Assembly: GCA_947453445.1 (NCBI GenBank) | Contig: CANGGP010000021.1 | Coordinates: forward strand, 1-48,581 | Reading direction: 5' to 3' | From: Sphingobacteriaceae bacterium | GTDB lineage: Bacteria; Bacteroidota; Bacteroidia; B-17B0; Aurantibacillaceae | DNA: 48,581 nucleotides | Shown: piece after piece, positions 1-8,903 of the stretch | Layout: each line of letters opens with the position of its first letter | Position numbering within the stretch: the stretch's first letter is position 1 | The notes under the pieces: generated by a model | What the model saw: only the letters and a program-made list of their open reading frames with translations | The model's database searches: none | What the model was told of the DNA's origin: nothing | Program-made: the position numbers and the translations under genes

Positions 1-1
1 A

Positions 2-1438
2 ATAACTGTAAATGCTTTACCTACTTTAACTACCGGTTCAACTTCATCGGCTATCTGTCAAAGTGCCTCAGTTGGCTTGAATGTAAGCGGTGCTTCAACT
101 TATACTTGGATGCCTGGTTCATTAAGCGGAAATTCGGTAAACGTTAGTCCTGCCGCCAATACCACTTACACTGTAAATGGCACCGATGCCAACGGTTGTG
201 TGAATAGCAAAACTGTTGCTGTCATTGTAAACAACAATCCAACTTTAACTGCTACTTCAAGCAGCTCGTCCATTTGTGAAGCCGGTTCAGCAACCCTAAT
301 TTCAACTGGTGCAACCAATTATACTTGGAGTCCAGGACCATTGTTTAACGATACCATTATTGTAAGTTTATATCAAACTACAAATTTCACTGTTACCGGT
401 TCGCACACTACCGGATGTAGCAGTTCAACTGTATTGACTTTGGTGGTGAATCCATTGCCAACTATAACTGCTGTATCGAGTAATTCGGCTATTTGTCAAA
501 CTGTAACTGTAAATTTAACTGCAAACGGTGCACAAACTTATTCTTGGATGCCGGGCGCTTTAAATGGTGCTTCGGTAAGCGTGAGTCCAAGTGTAAATAC
601 CATTTATTCAGTAAGTGCAACCAATTCATTTGGTTGTATCAGTACCCGAACCTTATCGCAAGTGGTTTATGCCTTGCCAACCATTACTGCAGTTTCGGCT
701 TCAAGTGCCATTTGTCAAAATGCCAGCGTAAACATCACTGCCGGTGGTGCTCAAACTTATACTTGGATGCCTGGTGCATTGAGCGGATCGATGGTTTCGG
801 TGTCGCCTGCATCTTCAACCAATTATACTGTGAGCGGTACCGATGCCAATGGCTGTGTGAGCAGTGCAAGCAGGAGCTTGGTGGTAAATGCCAATCCAAC
901 CCTTTCGGCTGTTTCGAGCAGCTCGGCCATTTGTTTTAATGCATCGGCTGTATTAAGTGCAAGCGGTGCGGTTAACTATACTTGGAATCCGGGTGCGATT
1001 AACACTGCCAGTGCTAGTGTTTCACCAAGTGTAAATACTCAATATACTGTGTTAGGTACCAATGCAAATGGATGTTCTCATTCGCTTACTTTAAATTTGG
1101 TGGTGAATGCCAATCCAAGCGTAAGCGCTTCTAGTTCTTCATCAATTATTTGTAAAAATGCAAGTGTGAGTTTAAGTGCAATCGGAGCCAGTTCTTATAC
1201 TTGGTTACCAATTGCATCTAACGGTTCAAACACTGCCGATACCCCAAGTGCAAGTGTAATTTATACTGTGTTTGGTTCAAATGCTTTTGGTTGTACTTCA
1301 AGTGCCACTGTTCAGCAAGTGGTGAATGTTAATCCAACAGTTTCTATTGTATCGAGTAATTCGGCTGTTTGTGCCGGGTCTGCAGCAACCATTACTGCCT
1401 CTGGTGCCCAACTTATACTTGGTTGCCTGTATCATTAA
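2..1438 (+). CDS. Repetitive T9SS surface adhesin, upstream fragment (5' end outside window, ends in a frameshift)
   Basis: The frame is open from base 2, so the true start lies before the window. It encodes only tandem Ig/PKD-like modules of 73 residues, each with an AIC motif, a G-A-x-x-Y-T-W-x-P-G core, a T-x-Y-T-V strand and N-G-C near the end, then a linker such as LVVNANPT. The cysteine pair (AIC and NGC) probably forms one disulfide per module in the secreted protein. The frame continues cleanly to about base 1410, then runs out of frame for nine codons to a stop at 1436-1438, while the same module carries on in another frame. This is therefore not a separate gene but the front part of the adhesin that ends at 5493. 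Whether the frameshift is biological or an assembly error cannot be decided here. Role: secreted, surface-exposed adhesin-like protein, inferred from the modules and the C-terminal domain further on. Confidence 0.85.
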   Translation: MTVNALPTLTTGSTSSAICQSASVGLNVSGASTYTWMPGSLSGNSVNVSPAANTTYTVNGTDANGCVNSKTVAVIVNNNPTLTATSSSSSICEAGSATLISTGATNYTWSPGPLFNDTIIVSLYQTTNFTVTGSHTTGCSSSTVLTLVVNPLPTITAVSSNSAICQTVTVNLTANGAQTYSWMPGALNGASVSVSPSVNTIYSVSATNSFGCISTRTLSQVVYALPTITAVSASSAICQNASVNITAGGAQTYTWMPGALSGSMVSVSPASSTNYTVSGTDANGCVSSASRSLVVNANPTLSAVSSSSAICFNASAVLSASGAVNYTWNPGAINTASASVSPSVNTQYTVLGTNANGCSHSLTLNLVVNANPSVSASSSSSIICKNASVSLSAIGASSYTWLPIASNGSNTADTPSASVIYTVFGSNAFGCTSSATVQQVVNVNPTVSIVSSNSAVCAGSAATITASGAQLILGCLYH

Positions 1439-3076
1439 ATGCTGCTTCTATTGCTGTTACTCCTTCAAACAACATCACTTATACTGTTATCGGTACCAAT
1501 TCTTTGGGCTGTAGCAATAGCTTGACTTTAAATTTGGCTGTAAATGCCAATCCTACCATATCAACTGTTGCTTCGGCCTCAGCCATTTGTGTGAATAGTT
1601 CAGCTACCTTAACTGCATCGGGTGTTCAAAATTATACTTGGATGCCGGGTAATTTAAGTACTGCTTCGGTGGTTGTGAATCCAACTGTAAGCACCACTTA
1701 TACCATTCGCGGTACCAATAGTGTGGGTTGCGAGTCATTTACCAATATTGCTTTGGTGGTGAACGCAAATCCTACCTTAAGTTTGAGTGCAAGCAGCAAT
1801 ACTTTGTGTGCCGGATCAAGTGCCAGCTTAAGCGCCTTGGGTGCACAAAATTATACTTGGAATCCTAGCGCCTTAATTGGTTCATTGGTGACTGTATCGC
1901 CTTCAATTACTACTGTTTATACTCTTGTTGCAAGAGACGCTAATGCTTGCTCTGCCAATGGAACTTTACAAGTGGTGGTGAATGCCAATCCTACTCTTCA
2001 AATTGTATCAAGCCAATCGGCTATTTGTGTGGGTGCAAATGCTTCTTATACTGTGAGTGGTGCAAGCAACTATACTTGGAATCCGGGTGCTTTGATTAGC
2101 AATAGCATTTCAGTGAGTCCTACCGCTAACATTGTGTATACTGTAAATGGTTTAAGCAGCTTGGGTTGTAGTGATTCTAAAACTGTTTCATTGCAGGTAA
2201 ATGCTAATCCAAGTTTAAATGTGAGTTCATCTTCAACTGCCATTTGTAATGGGGCCAGCGCAAGTTTAACTGCAAATGGTGCCATCAATTACTCTTGGAC
2301 TCCGAACGCCGCTACCGGCAGTTTGGTTAGCGTAAGCCCAACTGTAAATACCATTTATACTGTTAGTGGCACCAATGCAAATGCTTGTTCAGATACCAAA
2401 ACCATTGCATTAATGGTTAACGCAAATCCTACAGTGAGCAGCGTTCAATCATCAACTGCAATTTGTATTGGTCAAACTGCCACTTTAAGTGCTTCAGGCG
2501 CCAACAATTATACTTGGAATCCTGGTGCGCAAACTGCTTCACTGGTAACTGTTAATCCTACCATCAATACTACTTATACTGTATTGGGTATCAACGCATC
2601 GGGTTGTACTTCTACCAAAACCCTCAATGTTCAAGTGAATGCCTTGCCATCACTTACTGCTTCGGCTGCATCAACTGCCATTTGTTTTGGTGGCAGTGTG
2701 TCATTGAATGCAGCAGGTGCCCAAACTTATACTTGGAATCCGGGTGTGATCAGCGGTTCTTTGATTAGTGTTTCTCCAACTGTTTCAACTGTTTACACTT
2801 TAAGTGCAACCAATAACAATGGTTGTTCTGATAACGCAACTGTTTCTTTGGTGGTGAATGCCTTACCAAACTTTACTCTGAGTGTACCATTGGCAACTGT
2901 TTGCGCCAATACCACTGCCAGCTTAAGTGCTTCGGGTGCCAATACTTATACTTGGAATCCGGGCAACATCAACAGTGCTAACATCACTCCAACCATTAGC
3001 GGCAACACTGTATTTACTTTACAAGGTACCAGCGCGCAAGGCTGTCAAGCCAGCACTACCGTTGCCATTTATTTAA
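2..3076 (+). repeat. 219-bp in-frame tandem repeat array (at least 14 units) in the adhesin gene
   Basis: The TAT/TAC codon of the Y-T/S-W motif falls at 101, 320, 539, 758, 977, 1196, 1414, 1633, 1852, 2071, 2290, 2509, 2728 and 2947. Every step is 219 bases except 1196 to 1414, which is 218. Units are diverged in sequence but otherwise length-invariant, so selection or recombination preserves the exact module size. The array starts before the window. Confidence 0.97.
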
Positions 3077-5493
3077 ATAATTGTCCGGGTACCATCAATG
3101 ATTCATTGAGCACCATCGAAAACACTCCTGTGTTTGGTGATGCATCGCTGAATGATAATGGCACTAACGGTGGTGTATATACCGGTGGTAGTCCTAGTGG
3201 CGGCGCGGGCAGCTTTAGCATCAACCCTAGTAACGGTCAATATACTTTTACTCCTAACTCGGGCTTTACCGGCATCACTACCGTAACTTATACTTTGTGT
3301 AATGGTAGTCCTTTGGTGTGTTCTACTTCACAAATCACCTTTACTGTATATCCTACTTTATCGGCTGTACCTGATTTAATCATCACCAGTCCGGGTGTTA
3401 ACGTTAGCGGCACTTTAAGCAGCAACGACGCAGGTGTTGTGAGCAATGCCAATTACTCGGTAACCATTATCCAACCAAGTGCAGGGGCAGGTACATTAAG
3501 TATTAATCCTGCCAATGGTCAGTACACTTTTGTTCCGGCCTCAGGTTTCACCGGCACTGCTACTGCTAATTACACCATTTGCAACATCAGTGTCAATCCA
3601 ATTGTATGTAGCTCGGCTTCAATTTCATTATTGGTGGCCAACATACCTGTGGCTGTAAATGATATGACTACCACCATGCAAAATGTGCCTGTGGTTGGTG
3701 ATGCTTCATTAAACGACATGGGCACTCAATTGAGTCAAGGACCTGTTTTCATTGCCACCTTGTTAACTGCCAATGCAGGTACTTTAAATATGGATGCTTC
3801 AACCGGTTCATATACCTTTAATCCTGCAAGCGGCTTTACCGGAACTGCCAGTGCAAATTATACTTTGTGTAATTTGAGTACTGCACCTTGCGCTACCGCA
3901 AATATTGATTTGGTAGTATATCCAAACTTGGTGGCTGTGGCCGATATTATTTACGGACAACCAAACACTGTTGTAAGCGGCACCTTAACCAACAACGATT
4001 TGGGAATTTTAGCCGGCGCAAATTATTCGGTAATTGTAACTGCTTTATCAAACAGTGAAGGAACCATTGTTGTGAATGCTGCCAGCGGTGAATACACCTT
4101 TACTCCGGCTGCTTCATTTAGCGGATCAACTTCAACCACTTATACCATTTGTAATTTAAGTGTTAATCCTATGTATTGCAGCAATACCACCATCCAATTC
4201 TTAATTGGAAAACCGCAAATGGCTGCTACCAAAAATGTGATTGCCCATAAAAAATTAAATGCAAATACTTTCCAAACTGTGTTTGAATTTAACTTGAGCA
4301 ACATCGGCAATGCCATTGCAAACAATGTGCAGTTGGTAGATAATTTAAACAATGCATTCCCTTCACCGATTACTTATACTGTTGCAGGTTTAAATGCGAA
4401 CAACGGTTTAGATGTGAATAATCTTTATAACGGTTCTTCTCTTGTTGCATTGTTATCGGGCACCAATAGTTTAATGCCTGCACAAAACGCAGTGGTAACT
4501 TTGAGTGTAAATTACAATCCTAACGGAAACAGTTTAACCCAATTAAGCAACATGGCGATTGCATCCAGTGCTTATTTGCCTGATCCAAATGGCAATGCCG
4601 TTCACAATTCAATTGATACTACCAATGTTGGCAGCAACAACGATCCGAATGGCAATGGTAATCCAAACGAAAATGGTGAAAACAATCCAACTACTTTCGG
4701 TCAACAAATTGCCATCTCTAAAACTGCTTTACCATCAACTTCGGTTGCCAAGGGTGTTAGTCAAACTGCCTTTATTTTAAACATCGAAAACATTGGTGTT
4801 GTAAAAGCAACCAACATTGAAGTAATTGATAATTTGATGGCTACCTTCCCTTCACCAATTACTTTTACTGTTGTGGATGTGAAGAGTGGCGCACTGTTAA
4901 CCTTAAATTCGGCTTACGATGGCAAGAGCATTGTGAATCTTTTGGCTGCTAACAACGCACTTAACACCGGCGCCAAAGAAAGCATTACTTTAACTGTAAA
5001 CTACAGCATGAATGGCAGCAGCAATAACGGCTTGTTTAACACTGCAACTGCTATCACCAAAGACAACTTGGGTCATCAGTTGAGTATCGACATCAGTCAA
5101 AACGGAAGCAACTGTGATCCAAACGGAAATGGTAACCCGAACGAAAATGGTGAAAACGAAGTGACTTACTTCGCACCGGCCAACGACATCGATTCAGTAG
5201 AGGTTGAATTCAGTATTCCTCAAGGTTTCTCTCCTAACGGTGACGGGGTTAACGATTTGTTTGTGATCCGCGGTATTTCCAAATATCCAAACAACGAATT
5301 AAGCATCTTTAACCGTTGGGGCAATGTGGTTTACAAAATGAAAGGTTACGACAATACCTGGAATGGTAAAGCATCTGAAGGGATACATTATGGCAGTGAC
5401 GATTTGCCTGAAGGTACTTACTTCTTTGTGTTCGACTTGGGTAACGGTAAAATCCACAAAGGATACATTTACTTAAACCGTGCGGTAAAATAA
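1369..5493 (+). CDS. Repetitive T9SS surface adhesin, downstream fragment with gliding-associated (CHU_C) C-terminal domain
   Basis: This continues the adhesin after the one-base frameshift. The first codons (1369-1410) are out-of-frame read-through; genuine homology begins at about 1411. Order of modules: eight more 73-residue Ig-like repeats to about base 3076; four cadherin/VCBS-like modules (about 3090-4215) that alternate two types, one with N-x-P-V-x-G-D-A-S-L-N-D and one with V-S-G-T-L-x-x-N-D; two DUF11-like modules (about 4220-5160), each ending in an Asp/Asn/Gly-rich DPNGNGNPNENGEN stretch that could bind calcium; and a CHU_C domain (about 5214-5490) with FSPNGDGVND and FNRWGNVVY. 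CHU_C is the type B sorting signal of the T9SS. The next gene, 27 bases on, is a PorP/SprF barrel, the known partner of such cargo. Likely job: a very large exported adhesin or gliding-type filament. The ligand is unknown. Confidence 0.9.
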   Translation: MCRVCSNHYCLWCPTYTWLPVSLNAASIAVTPSNNITYTVIGTNSLGCSNSLTLNLAVNANPTISTVASASAICVNSSATLTASGVQNYTWMPGNLSTASVVVNPTVSTTYTIRGTNSVGCESFTNIALVVNANPTLSLSASSNTLCAGSSASLSALGAQNYTWNPSALIGSLVTVSPSITTVYTLVARDANACSANGTLQVVVNANPTLQIVSSQSAICVGANASYTVSGASNYTWNPGALISNSISVSPTANIVYTVNGLSSLGCSDSKTVSLQVNANPSLNVSSSSTAICNGASASLTANGAINYSWTPNAATGSLVSVSPTVNTIYTVSGTNANACSDTKTIALMVNANPTVSSVQSSTAICIGQTATLSASGANNYTWNPGAQTASLVTVNPTINTTYTVLGINASGCTSTKTLNVQVNALPSLTASAASTAICFGGSVSLNAAGAQTYTWNPGVISGSLISVSPTVSTVYTLSATNNNGCSDNATVSLVVNALPNFTLSVPLATVCANTTASLSASGANTYTWNPGNINSANITPTISGNTVFTLQGTSAQGCQASTTVAIYLNNCPGTINDSLSTIENTPVFGDASLNDNGTNGGVYTGGSPSGGAGSFSINPSNGQYTFTPNSGFTGITTVTYTLCNGSPLVCSTSQITFTVYPTLSAVPDLIITSPGVNVSGTLSSNDAGVVSNANYSVTIIQPSAGAGTLSINPANGQYTFVPASGFTGTATANYTICNISVNPIVCSSASISLLVANIPVAVNDMTTTMQNVPVVGDASLNDMGTQLSQGPVFIATLLTANAGTLNMDASTGSYTFNPASGFTGTASANYTLCNLSTAPCATANIDLVVYPNLVAVADIIYGQPNTVVSGTLTNNDLGILAGANYSVIVTALSNSEGTIVVNAASGEYTFTPAASFSGSTSTTYTICNLSVNPMYCSNTTIQFLIGKPQMAATKNVIAHKKLNANTFQTVFEFNLSNIGNAIANNVQLVDNLNNAFPSPITYTVAGLNANNGLDVNNLYNGSSLVALLSGTNSLMPAQNAVVTLSVNYNPNGNSLTQLSNMAIASSAYLPDPNGNAVHNSIDTTNVGSNNDPNGNGNPNENGENNPTTFGQQIAISKTALPSTSVAKGVSQTAFILNIENIGVVKATNIEVIDNLMATFPSPITFTVVDVKSGALLTLNSAYDGKSIVNLLAANNALNTGAKESITLTVNYSMNGSSNNGLFNTATAITKDNLGHQLSIDISQNGSNCDPNGNGNPNENGENEVTYFAPANDIDSVEVEFSIPQGFSPNGDGVNDLFVIRGISKYPNNELSIFNRWGNVVYKMKGYDNTWNGKASEGIHYGSDDLPEGTYFFVFDLGNGKIHKGYIYLNRAVK

Positions 5494-5520
5494 AAATTGA
5501 TCATTGAAAAAAAAGATATT

Positions 5521-6441
5521 ATGAAAACTATAGCATTAAAAATAGCGGTTCTGCTTTTCGCCATCCAAGGCTTAAAGGCACAACAAGAAAGCATGTATAC
5601 CCATTACATGTACAACACCCTTTGGCTCAACCCGGCTTATGCAGGCACCCGTGATGCTTTAACCGTAACAGGCATACACCGCTCACAATGGGTGGGTTTC
5701 GACGGCTCGCCAAATGATCAAACCATTACCATGCACACTCCTTTTTATAACGGCAAAATGGGTGCAGGCATTAGTTTATTAAACGATAAAATTGGACCCA
5801 CCAAAAGTACCATCGTGGCTTTTGATTATGCTTACCACATCCGTTTAGATAAAAAATCAAAATTAAGTTTTGGTGTAAAGGCATTGGTTAATTTTTATAC
5901 CAACAGCATCAATACACTGAGATTGGATAACCAAAACGACAATTCTTTCGCCGACAATGGTCAACGCGTATTACCCAATGTTGGTGCAGGGGTTTACTAT
6001 TCACGCGAGCGTTTTTTTGCGGGATTTTCTACTCCAAAATTGATGGAAAATAAATTGGTGACCAATTCAATCGGCGTATTATCTAAGGAGCAACGTCACT
6101 TTTATTTCATCATGGGAACTGTTTTAAAATTAAATGCCCGCGTGAAATTTAAACCTACCATGTTTATTCGTGCCACCGAAGCAGCGCCAATTGAAAGTGA
6201 TTTAACTGCCAATTTTATTTTTTACGATAAATTCACTGCAGGCGCCATGTACCGCACCGGCGATGCTTTTGGCACCCTTTTGGCTTATCAAGTAAATGAT
6301 AATTTTTCAATTGGTTATTCATTCGACTGGTCGATGGCCAACACCACCGGCAAATACAACAGCGGTAGTCACGAAATTATGTTGCGTTACGATTTGGTAT
6401 CCTTTTCGAAAGCAAAAATTAAATCACCACGTTACTTCTAA
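5521..6441 (+). CDS. PorP/SprF family outer-membrane barrel (T9SS partner)
   Basis: A protein of 306 residues with a signal peptide (MKTIALKIAVLLFAIQGLKA, cleaved before QQ) and the family's hallmark just after it: N-P-A-Y-A-G-T-R-D, then H-R-S-Q-W-V-G-F-D-G-S-P. The rest is alternating beta strands of an outer-membrane barrel. Known PorP/SprF proteins help secrete or anchor CHU_C-tailed (type B) cargo such as SprB. The gene lies 27 bases after the adhesin and 11 bases before the PorE-like gene on the same strand, so the three almost certainly form one operon. The ATG at 5521 is preferred over a TTG at 5497 because it places the signal peptide at the N-terminus. It is probably dedicated to the upstream adhesin; a housekeeping PorP may lie elsewhere. 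Confidence 0.92.
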   Translation: MKTIALKIAVLLFAIQGLKAQQESMYTHYMYNTLWLNPAYAGTRDALTVTGIHRSQWVGFDGSPNDQTITMHTPFYNGKMGAGISLLNDKIGPTKSTIVAFDYAYHIRLDKKSKLSFGVKALVNFYTNSINTLRLDNQNDNSFADNGQRVLPNVGAGVYYSRERFFAGFSTPKLMENKLVTNSIGVLSKEQRHFYFIMGTVLKLNARVKFKPTMFIRATEAAPIESDLTANFIFYDKFTAGAMYRTGDAFGTLLAYQVNDNFSIGYSFDWSMANTTGKYNSGSHEIMLRYDLVSFSKAKIKSPRYF

Positions 6442-6452
6442 AAAACATTGTT

Positions 6453-8684
6453 ATGAAAAAGTTAATCATTATCATCGTTAGTTTCTTCAGCGTGTATAGT
6501 TACGCGCAAGACACTCAAAACAATGTTGAACAACCTAAAAAGGTTCAAAAACCAAACAAGGTTGAAAAACATTATAACCAATACAGCTACTCAAAAGTGA
6601 TTGAAAGAGCAGAGGGAAAAAAATTGGTTTCCATTACCGTTCAACGCGAATTGGCTGAAAGTTACAAGCGTTTGGGACAATACCAAAAATGCGAAATGGC
6701 TTATGCTAGTTTAGCGAACATGCCCGAAAAAACAGCACCCGATGTTTTGGCGTACGCACAAATTTTAAGAATGAACGGTAAATACGGCGAATCTGATGAA
6801 CAAATGACCTTGTATGGCCAAATGAATGCAAACGATTCGCGTGTAATTGAATTGAATAAAAATAAAAATTACCTGCAATCGCTCTTAACCGATAACGGAA
6901 ATTATAAAATTAAAAACATCGACTTAAATAGCGCAGAACAAGATTTTGGTCCGGCTTATTATAAAAACCAATTGGTGTACACTTCGTCAAGAGCAGAAAT
7001 AGCGGCATCTATGCGTAAATGGAATGGTAATAATTTATCTTTTTTAGATGTTTACATAGCCGACATTGATTCGGTTAGTGCTGAATTAAGCCATAGCAAA
7101 CGATTAAACATGATTAACCGGAAATACCACGAAGGACCAATTTCTTATAGTGAAGATGGCAATGTGGTTTTTTACACCAGAAATAATTATAACGAAAACA
7201 GTAGCGATGGCGTAACAAAACTGGAGTTATATGAGTCTACCTTAAAAGATGGCGTGTGGACCGAAGCCAAACCTTTTCAGTATAACAACAAGGAGTATTC
7301 TGTAGGTCAACCTGCTTTAAGCGCCGACGGTCACATTTTATATTTCTCTTCTGATATGCCCGGTGGTAAAGGCGGTACTGATATTTACCGTTGCGAGCGA
7401 TTGGGCGATGGATCTTGGACAACACCACAAAATCTTGGTGATACCATCAATACCGAAGGCAACGAAATGTTTCCCTTTTTACACGACAATGATATGTTGT
7501 TTTTCTCTTCCGACGGACATCCGGGTCTTGGTGGATTGGATGTTTTTGTAACCCCCATGAGTGAGCACATTACTCAAAAGGTGGTAAACTTAGGTGTTCC
7601 TGTAAACAGCTCTAAAGATGATTTTTCATTCATCATGAATAAAGAACAAAGCAAGGGTTATTTTGCCTCGAACCGCGAAGGCGGAAAAGGTGATGATGAT
7701 ATTTACAGTGTTGTTATTCATAAAGCCATTCATTTCGGTATTCGCATCAAAGGCGTAGCGCTTGATAAAGATAGTTTGCCTCTAGGCGGTACCATTGTGA
7801 ATTTATACGCGAACGAAAATTCAAGCGAACCATTGCTAAGCACCTTTACCAAAAAGAATGGCAGTTTTAAATTTGATATGGTTGAGTCTAGCAATTTACG
7901 CATCACCGGCACCAAAGTAGGATACGAAGGGGATAAAAAGAATATTTTATCTGATTCAAGCAATCATTTTGTAACATTGGTATTGACAAAAAATTTAGGT
8001 TATTCATTATTTGCACACATCACCGATAAAAAAACCAAAGAAGTAATTACCGGAGTACATGTAAAAATTCAAGAAGTTAAATCCGGAAAGGTGATGGAAT
8101 TTGTAACCGATAGCATTGGTGAATTCAGAAAGAAATTAGAAGACAATCACTTGGGTGATTCATTAAAATATAACATTGAAATTAAGAAAGAAGGATATTT
8201 GACCAAACACCTTGATTTTCAAAAAACATTGGCAAACGAGTCTGAAATTAAACTGCATGAGGGTTTAGACATTTCGCTTTCAAAAGTGGAAGTTGGTGTA
8301 GATATTGGCGCTGTAATTAATATTAACCCAATTTATTTTGATGTGGATAAATCAATTATTCGCAAAGATGCTGCCCTTGAATTGGACAAAATTGTAGAGA
8401 TCATGCTCGAAAACAAAGGCATGGTGGTTGAATTGGGCTCGCATACCGATTGCCGCGCACCAGCAGCCTATAATTTGAGTTTATCTGATCGTCGTGCCAA
8501 AGCCAGTGCAGCTTACATCATTAATAAGGGTATTAGCAAAGACCGTATATACGGCAAGGGTTATGGTGAAACCAAACTTAAAAATGGTTGCGCATGCGAA
8601 GGCATCGTAAAATCAGTTTGCAGCGAAGAAGAGCACCAACAAAATCGCCGAACCGAGTTTATCATCGTAAAATTGAAAGACTAA
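6453..8684 (+). CDS. PorE-like OmpA-family protein with PD40 propeller and regulatory domains
   Basis: 743 residues. Order: signal peptide (1-19, ending SYAQ); a helical TPR-like part (about 45-150); a PD40/WD40-like propeller (about 150-425) with repeated blades such as ALSADGHILYFSSDMPGGKGG and a second FFSSDGHPG blade; two carboxypeptidase-regulatory-like beta domains (about 428-520 and 525-605); and an OmpA C-terminal domain (about 615-743) with YFDVDKS and the peptidoglycan-binding-like SLSDRRAKAS. This order (TPR, PD40, CRD, OmpA) matches PorE of the T9SS, which binds peptidoglycan and tethers the translocon periphery. Unlike PorE, which is a lipoprotein, no lipobox cysteine is visible. 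Third gene of the adhesin operon, 11 bases after the barrel and followed by a terminator. Inferred role: anchor the barrel or adhesin complex to the cell wall. Confidence 0.88.
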   Translation: MKKLIIIIVSFFSVYSYAQDTQNNVEQPKKVQKPNKVEKHYNQYSYSKVIERAEGKKLVSITVQRELAESYKRLGQYQKCEMAYASLANMPEKTAPDVLAYAQILRMNGKYGESDEQMTLYGQMNANDSRVIELNKNKNYLQSLLTDNGNYKIKNIDLNSAEQDFGPAYYKNQLVYTSSRAEIAASMRKWNGNNLSFLDVYIADIDSVSAELSHSKRLNMINRKYHEGPISYSEDGNVVFYTRNNYNENSSDGVTKLELYESTLKDGVWTEAKPFQYNNKEYSVGQPALSADGHILYFSSDMPGGKGGTDIYRCERLGDGSWTTPQNLGDTINTEGNEMFPFLHDNDMLFFSSDGHPGLGGLDVFVTPMSEHITQKVVNLGVPVNSSKDDFSFIMNKEQSKGYFASNREGGKGDDDIYSVVIHKAIHFGIRIKGVALDKDSLPLGGTIVNLYANENSSEPLLSTFTKKNGSFKFDMVESSNLRITGTKVGYEGDKKNILSDSSNHFVTLVLTKNLGYSLFAHITDKKTKEVITGVHVKIQEVKSGKVMEFVTDSIGEFRKKLEDNHLGDSLKYNIEIKKEGYLTKHLDFQKTLANESEIKLHEGLDISLSKVEVGVDIGAVININPIYFDVDKSIIRKDAALELDKIVEIMLENKGMVVELGSHTDCRAPAAYNLSLSDRRAKASAAYIINKGISKDRIYGKGYGETKLKNGCACEGIVKSVCSEEEHQQNRRTEFIIVKLKD

Positions 8685-8700
8685 TTAAACAAATTTATTT

Positions 8701-8735
8701 AAAAGCACTAAGCCCCTTGCTTGGTGCTTTTTTTT
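8701..8735 (+). terminator. Rho-independent terminator after the adhesin operon
   Basis: Stem AAGCACTAAG / CTTGGTGCTT (one G-U pair) with a short CCCCTTG-type loop, followed by eight T. It sits 17 bases after the PorE-like stop and ends the adhesin, barrel and PorE-like operon. Confidence 0.85.
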
Positions 8736-8903
8736 GCCCTACATGTTCATGTAGTTCTGAGAAGCTTATTTTTTTGCAAATTCATCATGCAGAGCAAACC
8801 ACCATGTTGTTCTATTGTTTATGCAGAGATTCACAACATATTATTTTTTTATTATCTTGTAGTTAATTCGCATGGCAAGAATCAAATCTGTAAATCCAAT
8901 TGT

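Noticed and set aside
493-939. 148-codon frame inside the adhesin
   Set aside because: Shadow frame of the 219-bp repeats; cysteine- and asparagine-rich without protein-like pattern.
8721-8903. Longer N-terminus of the TPR kinase
   Set aside because: It would start within the terminator's T-run, and the ATG at 8904 gives a proper signal peptide.
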